Shown one piece after another: positions 36,941-47,322 of a stretch of DNA of 64,000 bases. Within the stretch, counting starts at the first letter, position 1, and each line of letters begins with the position of its first letter. The DNA is taken from the NCBI RefSeq assembly GCF_003369915.1, contig NC_046675.1, forward strand, positions 29,326,001 through 29,390,000, read 5' to 3'. The stretch is from Drosophila miranda. Taxonomy: Eukaryota; Arthropoda; Insecta; Diptera; Drosophilidae. A program made the position numbers and the translations under genes. Below the pieces are notes generated by a model, which saw nothing but the letters and a program-made list of their open reading frames with translations, did not search any database and had not been told where the DNA came from.

Positions 36941-37982
36941 GGCTTCGCTTCAAATTTTTCACTTTTACTGCATTCGAAAGGATATCAACAAAAGAAAAAA
37001 CCGCAGAGAGCCAACACAGCCCAACTTCCACACAGCCAGACGCGCACTGAGCTCTCTCTGCGGCACGGACCTCTTTGTGTTGTGTGGCATACAGCATCCG
37101 CCACTGCCAACAGTGCCGCCACTGCCGCCACCGTCTTTCAGGCTTTCCCTTTTTCGGTGGTTTGGGGCAGGATTGGCGGACTGGCGGCGGGACAACGAAT
37201 CAATAAGTTGGCGCCTTGCGTCTGTGCAGCCTGTGTCTACTGTCTGCTTCTGGTCTAATATTTCAACGCGAATCGCTCGGAAATGAAGCCGCCGCCACTG
37301 ACTATCCGGCTCTCTCTTTCTCTCTCTCTCTCTCTGTTTCTGTTTCTGTCTTTCTTTCTCTCCTTTCGGTTTCCTTTGTTGAGCCACAAAACAAAAACAT
37401 GGCCAAAAACGCAACGGGGCGGATGCTGGCGAGGTCAGGAGCCAACAATATCTGCCTACATACGAGTAAGAGTATTACCATACATCAATTCTTGACCAAA
37501 CACAAAAGCAATCAAAGTGCGTCACGACAAAGTACATTATTGGATGTTTTGTATTGGGTGTTGGCCTCCAACCCGTTCGACCACTTTGTTGCCACATTAT
37601 GTGGCACAATTAAGACCTCGACATCTTTTTGGGTGGTTTGCTTTTGCTCCATTAATTTTGCATGCATAATTGCGATAATGAAGTGGAGAGTAGATTGGAT
37701 TAAGGGTTGGCAAATACAGACAAAGGATGGAAGATGAGATAACGTGCCTGTATCGAAGGAGAGTATGACATTTCGGCTACTTTTATATACTGTTAATAGA
37801 GTAACAATGAGAGAATGAGATTCTAAGGTTAATGGGGACACTCCCTCCCTCGATTCCCATTGTATAGTTTATTCGCTCATTTAAGTTGCGCTTAAATTCC
37901 AGTAATTTCCAAACGTATATCATTATAAACATGGGAATTCCATGGCATAATTTTCTAATGATATTCCCCAGTCAGGCACGTG
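36941..37982. other. Spacer between A9 and A8
   Basis: The A8 upstream region includes a CT run at 37311-37335 (on the minus strand a GA run). I see no coding exon, and no clustered GATAAG sites, unlike the left half of the arrestin cluster. Confidence 0.5.
37311..37335. repeat. CT microsatellite upstream of A8
   Basis: A CT run within a pyrimidine-rich stretch about 370 bp upstream of the A8 start. Confidence 0.7.
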
Positions 37983-39262
37983 CTATGGTAGCAATCTTCT
38001 ATAGAAATACCGCATTAAAAATTGCACATACGACTGTTTCTTCTGGCATGTCAGTAATTTAATCCGATCGGAGTGTTTATTTTGGGCCAGGGCACCACTT
38101 TCATGGGAATAGTAGCTGTGGGCCAGTAGCTGATTAATTGGCTCAAACAATTCGCTTTGACTAAGGGCTAAAAGTAGAACCAAGTGTGAAGAGATCATGA
38201 CAGGACAGGTATAGTGGCATACTCACCTAAATTCACAAAACAAAGACGGGAAGATTCAACGATAGAAATAGCAGGTGGTGCTGAAGTTCCCACACAAATT
38301 GGCAGCCTTAGAGGAGGTTTCATGTGGCTTAGAGTCTCGATATAATAACTGATTTCTATGGGTTGTGTCTGCCTTTCATCAGTCATAATCGGGGAGGTCA
38401 AAGGCAAACGAAGTTCAGCTTGGAATTCGGAGCACTCTGATAGGATACGTATGACTTTTTTAATCTTTCTTTCAGGATTTTGACCCTCATAATAGATACA
38501 CTGACATAGCCGTGTGATGGCAGCAGAGCCATTCTTCGATGCCACTTTATAGACAACACTTTGACCTGGCACAAAGACACTTCTTGGAAGCCAAAGTCTC
38601 AGGCATGATTCCTCCTTCATTTGCGGCTTGAGATCTGTAAGTGCGAGGCTTCTTCTGATGACCAAACGCTGCGTGAAGCACTTGAAGTGTTTGCTCCTTC
38701 GTTCAATAATCACTTTAAGGGTATACTCGACAGAGCCATGACCAACTCGACAAGTGGCTGGCAGACTTTCGGGAAGTTCAAAGTCAAAGTTCCACAGTTG
38801 GGTAATGCCCGGAAGTAGGCGTTGTCCAGCGGTCAACTTCTTAACTTGATTTATGTGAACTTTGCTGCCTGTGTAATCCACTTTGGTTGGCTCCTCCAGG
38901 CAGCTCCTGGAGCTGTCGTTGTGTTCAATTTGTGGTGGTCCCCCGAGGGACTCCTTCCAGTGTACATAGCTGATGCCACTTAGGATGATGCTTATGCCTG
39001 TGAAAGGTACGAGATCAGTATGAGCGATGGCCTATCTAACATATATGTCTTCCCATTGTCTCTTCTTATCTAATCACTGCTCACGAACGTATAAAATCTC
39101 AAACAGATACCAAACTAATTTGCCTAATGGCACCTGCCACTTACCCTCCACGGGAACAGGCTTCTTGAGGTCCACTTTTATTGAGAGACAACCCGAAATT
39201 TGTTCACCAGTGTAGTACACGGCAGCGGCACGCGATAAATTAAAAACACAATCTATTGGCAT
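37983..39262 (-). CDS. Alpha-arrestin A9, most divergent copy, no PPxY (357 aa)
   Basis: Minus-strand exons are 39145-39262, 38227-38997 and 37983-38167. The first exon (118 nt) codes for MPIDCVFNLSRAAAVYYTGEQ, clearly arrestin-like. The strongly conserved CPSSFEG block has decayed to LPATCRVGHGSVEY, while VFVPGQ in the C domain and a closing PICVGT strand are kept. The second exon is uninterrupted. The tail has no PPxY and no PRYPV motif; it is rich in Tyr, His and Lys and ends FYRRLLP. The gene is shorter than its neighbours. It may have lost ligase recruitment or be evolving under relaxed constraint; its frame is intact throughout. Confidence 0.85.
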
Positions 39263-40662
39263 TTTCACTGGCCAATCGTTTGGCAAATTGCATATCATTA
39301 ACAAAAGAAAAAGAATTATATGTATAATTTGTAATATAATTTCACTACACGCGATTGAGACCCCCGAACATTGAGGCGACTCGAAGTGCGGCCCCGTCGA
39401 CAGGCGGCAGACAAGTGACTGCGACAACTTGGGGCCTCTGATGGAGCTCTGAAAGTACTAGCCACACGCCACACAATTGTACGCGTACAACGGATTTTGT
39501 TGTTACTTTTTGTGATTTTGCGATTTTGTGGGTCGACGTCTGTTTTGGCTGGACTGGAAATAAAGATAAATTACGAGTACGTTTACGACTTGGCTTAGGG
39601 TTTGAGATTTCTGTTTCTGGCGGAACAGATGAATGTATAGCCCCCAAAAGCGAAGGAGAATCCAATGAACTTTAGTATGAACTACAGTTTTCTCTGATTT
39701 ACATATACTATGTTGCTTTATTGACTTTGGATTTAATCGAATTGAAGACAGATAAGACTTAGGGATAGTATACTTATAAGATTTCTGGTTAGACTGGCTT
39801 TTGAAAATCAAAGGAAGAAATCAAAGTATATATTGTATACGAGGAGAGTCACACAATCGAAATATAAAGGTAGAGCAAAAGACACTTCACTTTCTATATA
39901 TATGTTTTCCATAATGTGTATAATATTTTTGTATGTTTAGACACCTATGTTAAAAGGTTATTATGATGCTTCAACTAAAAATTCTTCATGAGAAATCATA
40001 AATAAACGCAGAAGAATTTGGCTAAATTTTGTGTAAATTTTCGCATATTTTTTGTTTGTTTAATATTCTATACATTGAATATTTGGAAAATGTTAATTTC
40101 GTATGTTAATTGTAGTTTTTTTATTCGGTTAAAATTGTGCAGATTTGTTTTGGGTTCTGTTCTGGTTTATCGTTTAGCTTAGGCCTAGAAAGAGTGTTTT
40201 CTTTTCTTCTATGTTTTAACTACGTTTTTTCTTTCGTACTCGTATATATTCGTGGCCAGTGCTCACTGTATATGTATAGGTGTATACATTTTTGACAACT
40301 TTTATTTAGCTTTATCAAACAAATGCATGAGAAACTCAATTCTTTTTAAGAGACAAGGGACAGAAAAAGAGAATGGAAGACAAGAATTAAGGTTTGAGTG
40401 AAATTTAGGCATAGTTTAAAGTGAAGGTTAGAAAGCATAGCTTGAAAGTTATAGTTTAAATAAATAAGGAAAATTCAAATCGGTTTATTCTAGATAGATT
40501 CTACTCTGCTGCAAAATACATACTATATTTTTTATACGGTTTTCGCTTCTATAAAAATGTTCGATTTTCTATCTCCGATTTCCATTCCAATCCTTTTCTA
40601 TATAATATTTTGATTACGAGTAAATATGTAATTGTTGTATTGGTGTTTTTCGTTTTTTTTAA
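39263..40662. other. Spacer between the A10 3' region and A9
   Basis: AT-rich DNA. It holds the likely A9 leader on its left side and the likely 3' untranslated region of the alternative A10 transcript on its right. A minus-strand frame at 39345-39665 has no splice or domain support. Confidence 0.45.
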
Positions 40663-40817
40663 TCATTTCTTTTCATAGCTAAAGGATAGCTCTCCTCCTC
40701 CTCCCGGTGTGCTGGTGGTCACCTCCTCATCCATCATTGCTGCTGTCGCCACCTCCGTTGCCGATTCCGGGTTCAGGGCGAGGCGCAGCTGGGCATTGGC
40801 CTCATCGTAAAGCGTCT
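40663..40817 (-). CDS. Alternative last coding exon of alpha-arrestin A10
   Basis: A 155-nt exon on the minus strand with a good acceptor (gctacag|agacg) and a stop at 40663-40665. Joined to the phase-1 donor at 42172 it continues the A10 frame as KTLYDEANAQLRLALN and ends FSYEKK. It would replace the PPSY/PRYPVY tail exon at 41898-42109 and give a protein of 493 residues. TLYDEANAQL echoes PPSYEDAMAL of the proximal exon, suggesting an ancient exon duplication. It lies 1.1 kb beyond the proximal stop. The high GC and codon-like composition of this block stand out sharply from the AT-rich flanks. Confidence 0.72.
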
Positions 40818-41897
40818 CTGTAGCAGGATCAGGTACAGGATCGTATATCAGAGTTCAGAACAATATGTTGAGGTGTCGTTTAGGGTGTGGTCGTGGTCGG
40901 TTATGGACGGTACAAAATATGTAGCATGTTGCATGTTGTGGGGAGCGGTAACAAGAGAACAAATTTACAAGTTAAGCACATTTTTTGAAAAACCCTTGCA
41001 GTTGGCTTACATCTAATTATAAGAAAAATGCATAGTACGAAAAGATAGAAGTTGAGAAAAATGATATAGTATATGTTGTAGTTCTTATATCATAAATCGA
41101 TTATATATTCAGCTTAAGGTTTAATCAATGCTCAAAGAAAGCATTAAATTCAATATAATGATATTTTGTTGTTTATAAATATATATTTTTCATATCAATT
41201 GGAATTCAAATGTTAATTTCTAAATTAAAAAGTTTATATATGTATTTTTCATTGAAATATAATGGAAATAATGGAATTATTTGGAGCAAATGCACAATAA
41301 TTTGTTACTAATTTAATGGAATAAACACTTGGACAATTTCATATTTAAATATAAATATGATAAAACGTGCAATTTAATGTATTACAGAATTTCATTTATA
41401 ATAAGAATAAATATTGAATATGATATTTGAGTAAGTAATATTCTGATAAGTAAAGAGATAGCAAAAGAGGAATATATTGAACAAGACAGGACAGGACAGA
41501 CTGGAAAAAGGGCTCGGAAGAACACTCTAAAGGCTTAAAAATACACAGACGGACAGATGAAGAGCTTGACGAGACAACAGATTAAAGGTATACAAATAGA
41601 TAACATCACTGTACATATTTTTAAGAACATCAGACAAATACAGACAGTTGGAATAGTTTTTAAACAGACAAAGTTTATAGACCATTTCATATGGATTTTT
41701 CTCTCTCAATACTTTAACAGAATACAAAAGATTAAAGAACAATTTTCTAACTACTTTTAAGTAAAGGAATAAAATAAGAAATTGCTGTAGAAAATGCCAC
41801 TCAGCCATTCAATTTTTTAGTTTTGCTTTTGCTTTGGTTCTTTTTGCAGTTTTTGTTAAACAATTTTGTTTTTTTTTTATGTTTTGGAGGGGATGTT
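40818..41897. other. Sequence between the two alternative last exons of A10
   Basis: Very AT-rich with no supported exon. It would be 3' untranslated region of the proximal-exon transcript or intron of the distal-exon transcript. Confidence 0.5.
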
Positions 41898-44140
41898 TTA
41901 TGTGTCGGATTCATTGGAATCATCACTACCGGGCGGTATGGTCGGTGTCTCATATTCGTAATAGACCGGATAACGCGGCTTAAAGGGCTCACTTGTGGTA
42001 ACAACAGCCTGAGCGGACATAATGCTGCTCATGCTAACGTTTGTTAAGAACTCAGTATCATCGCTGAATTTCTCACTCAGAGCCATAGCATCTTCATACG
42101 AGGGCGGCACTAAAAAGGAGGAGATATCTCTTATTATAAATGGAATATCTAAGCAGATTTATGTCTCATACTCATTGGTATATAATCCGGTGGATTATCG
42201 CTATCGCTGGTCACCAATATCGCTGGCAGCATGGAGGCCATGGGCGGCCTGAGGGCGGCAGTTGTTGGCGTTGATGATGGCGTGGAGCTAGTGGGCGTTG
42301 GACTGGCATTCACTATCATATTCATATTGCTATTGGTCGGCAGTAGTCCACCCACTAGACGTCCATGATTGTTGTTATTATTTGTAATGCTACTCAAATG
42401 TTGTCTCTGCTGTGCGGTAGGTGTCCTCTGATTCTGATCCCTATCCCGATTACGATCACGATCCCTATCCCGATCTCTGTGTCGCGGCCTTTGTTGTTGC
42501 GTTGACATTTGTAAATTTTGACTAACTACTTGGTGCTGTTGCTGCTGGCGATTGAAGCGCAGCAGGGCCTCCGGTCCATCCATAATCGGAATGCTGCCAA
42601 TGGTCAGGGGGATCTTCAGTTTCAGCTTCCAGTGGAATTCCGTTGGTTTGACAATGATCTTAATCGAATAGTTAACACTAATGGGGCATGTGGGCTTCAC
42701 CGATGTGGGCGGTATCGACGGCAGATCCAGATATCCCCTGTAGACCTTCCTCGACCAGCGCAAGACATTCCCGAACTGTTTTCGTGCTATCAGATGCTTG
42801 TCGTAGCGATACTCATGATGGGGATCGTGCGACTCGTAGCTGACTTCCTGTTTTAGCTTCACCTCACACTCGGTGATGTCGATGGAGGACTCGTTGTTGA
42901 TGTACAGCACAAAGTGGATCTTCTGGCCGGGGGCATAGCCGCAGTAGGGTGTTGAGAACTTCACAGTCAGCGGTCCCGTGGGGCAGCAAAAGCTCCAGAA
43001 ACGCTTACGATCGAGTATCTCCAAGGGCACCTAAATCACAGGTACAGATATAACTTTAGCTTCATTTGAAGACTTTAATACCCGATCGGGAGTACTCACT
43101 CTGTATATAGCATCGGCATTCAGGTCCAATGGTTGTATCACGGTAAATGGCAGCTTGAATACCTTTGGATATCGGCCGGCCCGCTCGATCGTCGTTATGA
43201 TCTCGTAGTGTATCTGTCCGTATTTACCATCGAACGATGTTGGCAGATTGTCGGGCAGGATGACATGGAATGTGTACGAGTATTCGCCGGCGGGCCAGTC
43301 GATAAAAGAGTTGCTCGCGCACGATCCCAGCACGTACGATCTCGATGACAGATACGATCGATAGGCACGGCACATGGCGCGCTCGCTATCGCGCGGATAT
43401 CCCTTTTTTATCCAGCGTATCTTGGCATATCCGCTGACAGTGACGTGGATGCCTTTAAAAAAGAGACGAGAGACATAGAGAAAAGCAGGTCAAAACAGGC
43501 CCCAAAAAACTATGACTAAGTTCGGTTCCAAATTAAATTGCAATTCGGCAAGCAACATCATCATCATCATCGTCATGAGTAGTCATCGCCGTAGACAAAC
43601 CAGCCACGCCTTTAACGAGTTCATGGATAAATAAAAATGGCGGCATGCCAAAAAGAAAACACACAACACATAAACGAACCAAAAGAGTACTACCACAAGC
43701 TCCAACTAAACAGAGGTCTAAAAGGAGGGGTAGTCGTAACCGTAGACGTACCCCACCCCCCTTCCGTTCCCGCAGGAACCACGATTAATTGCATGGCACA
43801 CACAAAATGGCGTCGGAGGGGCTCCCCAGATACATTTTAATAATGGCATTAGTTCGTGTCCTTCGTGCATTTAAATGCAACTAAAATGTTAAGTGAGTCA
43901 TGTGTGGTATGAGCGAAACATAGAATTCTAGAATATTTGATTTAAGCTTGGGTTTAAAAAATACAAAATGTAAAAACAAAGTATTAATGGATGCATAGCA
44001 CATCATATCCTTTGTTCCTGCTCACCTTTGATCCGCTTGGTGGCATCGACGCTGAGATCAACAACGCCAGATAGCTCCTGTCCGGCATAGTAGACACCTT
44101 GTGGATTATTATCAAATGATATAAGGCACTCAATTGGCAT
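41898..44140 (-). CDS. Alpha-arrestin A10 with PPDY and PPSY motifs (512 aa)
   Basis: Minus-strand exons are 44026-44140, 43100-43452, 42172-43030 and 41898-42109. The N domain starts MPIECLISFDNNPQGVYYAGQ with LPTSFDGKYGQIHY. The C domain has GYAPGQ and IPLTIGSIPIMDG. A long linker follows, with Gln runs, an Arg-Asp repeat near residues 357-370, Asn runs and a Ser/Thr/Pro stretch. PPDY at 436-439 lies just before the last intron and PPSY at 444-447 just after it; KPRYPVYYEY follows. Two PPxY motifs in tandem are typical of strong Nedd4 binders. The first intron is long (573 nt). A second last exon at 40663-40817 can replace the proximal one and would keep PPDY but lose PPSY and KPRYPVY. This is the largest member of the cluster. 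Confidence 0.92.
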
Positions 44141-44212
44141 ATATTGCTATATAGTTGTCGTGTGTGGTGTCTGTTCTGTGTGTGTCCCCCCTGTGTGTCT
44201 CTCTATGTGTAT

Positions 44213-44233
44213 TGTGTGTGTGTGTGTGTGTGT
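44213..44233. repeat. GT microsatellite
   Basis: A GT run just upstream of the A10 start codon (CA on the coding strand), probably in its leader. Confidence 0.7.
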
Positions 44234-45387
44234 TTTGTACTGTGCAAAAATCAAGCCACAGTCGTAGAAAATATCACTTTTTTTTGTTGTTGGATTTTGG
44301 TTAGAGAATATCAATTGAAATGTTTAGAAATACGAAGTTCATTTGCTATTTGATATCAAGCCCTTTGCATTTCGCTTTTGTTGTTGTACGCGCACTGCAT
44401 TTGCAGTTTCTCTTGCCCCTGCGGCATACACACATGCAGCTCCAGCCACAAAAACCACCAACCGACCGACACCGACCTCCAAAATGTGGCTAAAGGGAAA
44501 GCCAAAAAAAATTTCCTTTGCTTGCTGACTGGCTTTTCCTGCCTCTTGCCCTCGCTCCGCTTTAACCTACTTTGCGCCTGTGAGTCCTAGAACTTTTTCA
44601 CAGCCACAAGAAAACACTTGAAACTGCACTGATTTCTTCTTAGAGGGATATTTCTATAAATATCTTTGTTAATTTTAACTTTTTTCTCGGAATTAGAATA
44701 TTTCTTTCCCCGCTCTGCCTGTCGTCTGGCCTTTCTCTATAATTTCTCGCTTGCGCTCCGCACTCGATTCGCACACGGCACACGTCCAGCAGCCGTTCGT
44801 GTTAGATTTGCTCTATCCGCATGGCATCATCGTCGCAGGACTCCAAGCCCTCAATAGCAACAACCCCTGCTAAAAGGACACAGAGAGAGAGAGAACGAAA
44901 GAGAGAATCAGTCTCACGCACGTGTTGTTTGTTTTTGTACAGATTTTTTGGCATTTCGCTTGGTCGTTTTTCGTAGCGGCAGGGTTGTCAAGTACTCCAA
45001 ATATTTATTCGAAGTGTTGACACTTCTTATAAACTGTATGTAAAGTGCATTTTTATTCAAATATCAATTATCTATCAATTATTGAATCCTGGATTAAATT
45101 TATGCCGAAGAGTTTTCTTTTTTAAAAAGCAATATGTTGTCAATTTTTCAGCTCTACAACTGTACATGTCTACTGCAGGCCTATGTGCCCGCCAAAATAA
45201 TAATTAGACATATATTTTACACGACACGAATATACAGTGGCGCCTGTAGACAATATCCCATACAGGCGTTTTTTAAATTAGCAATATGTTACCTTTTTCC
45301 AGCGAAGTGGCAACTCTGTCTAACAATCAGCTGTGAATTGCATTTTCATTTCAATCCAACCTATTTTTGCACTAAATAATCGAACAA

Positions 45388-45412
45388 GATAAGGTTTTAG
45401 CAAGCACTTATC
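45388..45412. promoter_or_regulatory. GATA-type sites upstream of sgll
   Basis: GATAAG and the inverted CTTATC lie about 20 bp apart in the proximal upstream region of sgll. Confidence 0.35.
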
Positions 45413-45523
45413 GTGAGATCTCACCTTCTAACAAGTACGTGGCCGTGTGGTCGTAAGCGCAACAACTAATAAAACCCCAAAACCCCATACAAAACAGTGC
45501 GACTGCTGCGGACACTGCGCATT

Positions 45524-46306
45524 ATGAACCAGGGACAACTCGAAGTGCAGCTTTCAGGTAAGTTTTCTGTGGATTTAAGTCTGAAACTGAGATGAATCAT
45601 ATATATTATGGATTCCCCAACCCAAGCTTTGCGCCTGAAGTACCACGAGCGCAAGGATGCCTTCCTGGAGGAGAATATCAAGATAAAGAATCCCTTTTGC
45701 ATATTTCGCGATTGGTTGGAACTGGCTCTTAAGACGCCGGAGATTCTGGAGCCTAATGCAGCAGCCCTGGCCACTGTGAACCCCCAGGGAAAACCATCTA
45801 ATCGCTTTGTTCTGGTCAAGGAGGCCACCGCCGAGGGGTTCACCTTCTTCACGAACTACGGGAGCCGCAAGGCCGACGATATTTTGGAAAATCCAAATGT
45901 GGCAATATCCTTCTACTGGATGCCTCTCCGACGCAGTGTTCGCATCGAGGGAGTGGCAGAGAAAATCCCTAAAGCAGACTCCCTGAAGTACTTCCATGAG
46001 CGGCCAAGGGCCAGCCAAATCGGAGCCATCGCCAGTCCTCAGAGTCGGCGCATACCCTCCAGAGGCTACCTTGATGAACTGGAGGCCGGAATCAAGGCAC
46101 AACTAGGACCAGAAGAAGAGGTGCCGCTCCCCAACTGGGGTGGATATCTGGTGCGTCCCAATCTCATAGAGTTCTGGCAGGGACAGACGGATCGCCTACA
46201 CGATCGCATTCGTTTTAGACGTGGCCAAGGAGTGCAGACAGAGGTCGATGGCGAGCTAATTCATGGCGGAGAAGATGGTTGGATCTACGAGCGATTGGCT
46301 CCTTAG
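45524..46306 (+). CDS. sgll: Pyridoxamine/pyridoxine 5'-phosphate oxidase (237 aa)
   Basis: Exons 45524-45557 and 45627-46306 give 237 residues. The enzyme uses FMN and oxygen to make pyridoxal 5'-phosphate, the active form of vitamin B6, in the salvage pathway. Family features seen are RLKYHERKDAF near the N-terminus, the FMN-binding block RFVLVKEATAEGFTFFTNYGSRK, the FYWMPLRRSVRIEG strand, NWGGYLV, the substrate-binding EFWQGQTDRLHDR at 193-205, and the C-terminal YERLAP. A typical 69-nt intron separates the short first exon; a downstream ATG at 45608 would start the same frame without splicing and cannot be excluded. The call as the sugar-lethal gene rests on the intact catalytic motifs and the adjacent paralogue. 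Confidence 0.9.
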
Positions 46307-46576
46307 GAATGGTAACCACAAATAATTAAGTTCCAAAATGCATTCGTTATGTCTTCCAAAGGGCTTAGTGGTAGAGAAATTGCTCAGAAATGTTATTAGT
46401 AATATGAAAATTTGAAGTTTAAAATCAAAATGTCGATTCGATTCTCATCATTTGGAAAACTCACGCTCGAAATTCCAATAATGACCTCAGTTTTGCTACC
46501 CAAACTGTGCGAGTCTCTGCACTTTGGCTAATTTCTGTGCCGTGTCCGGCCGGTCAACCGATCGCCGGGCCTTCGA

Positions 46577-47322
46577 ATGGCCAACACACAGCCACGCGAG
46601 GAGCATAAGAGCGTCGAGGAGCCTTACCTGATCTTTCAGCAGTGGCTGGCGGCTGTTCAGCAGCAGGTGCCACAGCTGCGACCCCGTCTGGCGTGCTTGG
46701 CCACCGTAGACAAGGCCGGCGAGCCGATGACGCGGCTGACCAAAATCGAGGCTGTAAACGCCACAGGAATCACCTTCTACACGAACCTCGGGAGTCGACA
46801 GGCGGGCGAGATCAGTAGCAATCCGCACGTATCACTGCACTTCAACTGGGCACCGCTTAGGCGCAGCGTTCGCATTGCTGGATCCGCCCGGCAGGTGAGC
46901 GCTGAGCAGGCGTTGCAACAGTTTCGCAACTATCCACGCCACGTCCAGCTCTACCTCGCCTACGGTCCACAGTCGGCGCGTGCAGCCACCTCCGGCGTGT
47001 CTGGCATTTTCCACTGGTTGGCCGACCGCATGGGCTCGCTTTTTGGGCATCAGCAGTCGCCCATCCCCATGCCGACCAATTGGGGTGGATTCCTGCTGAC
47101 GCCAAGTCTCTACGAGTTTGGAATGGACAATGCCGGGGCACAAGGGAGGACGTGCATGCAGTTCAGGCGCTGTCTGGCTATGCCCAGGGTAGGTCCTTTC
47201 ATTTCAAAATTTTTTATGTTCAAAAGATATTCCAATGTTACATTTAGGGCACTAGAGGTAAGAACTTAAAAGTGGAAAAACATGACTGGGTTTTCGACAC
47301 TTTCGTGGAGCACGATGGCTGA
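46577..47322 (+). CDS. PNPO-like paralogue lacking the substrate-binding motif (228 aa)
   Basis: Exons 46577-47188 and 47248-47322 give 228 residues. The N-terminal two thirds align with sgll: FQQWLAAVQQQ, RLTKIEAVNATGITFYTNLGSRQ, HFNWAPLRRSVRIAG, TNWGGFL. After that the key motif diverges: where sgll has EFWQGQTDRLHDR, this protein has EFGMDNAGAQGRTCMQ, and the invariant ERLAP end is replaced by FVEHDG. An extra hydrophobic stretch (FHWLADRMGSLFG) precedes NWGG. It is probably an FMN-fold pseudoenzyme or has a new substrate. It corresponds to the tandem paralogue known in D. melanogaster as CG31473, as I recall. AATAAA at 47383-47388 is a likely polyadenylation signal. Confidence 0.87.

Larger units (their letters stand above)
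44141..45523. other. Divergent region between A10 and sgll
   Basis: About 1.4 kb separate the A10 start (minus) and the sgll start (plus). A GT run lies at 44213-44233. GATAAG (45388-45393) and CTTATC (45407-45412) lie 112-136 bp upstream of the sgll ATG. Possible untranslated exons of A10 are not resolved. Confidence 0.5.

Noticed and set aside
39345-39665. Minus-strand frame of 106 codons upstream of A9
   Set aside because: No similarity, no splice signals to A9 that fit, and an ordinary composition for a leader or spacer.
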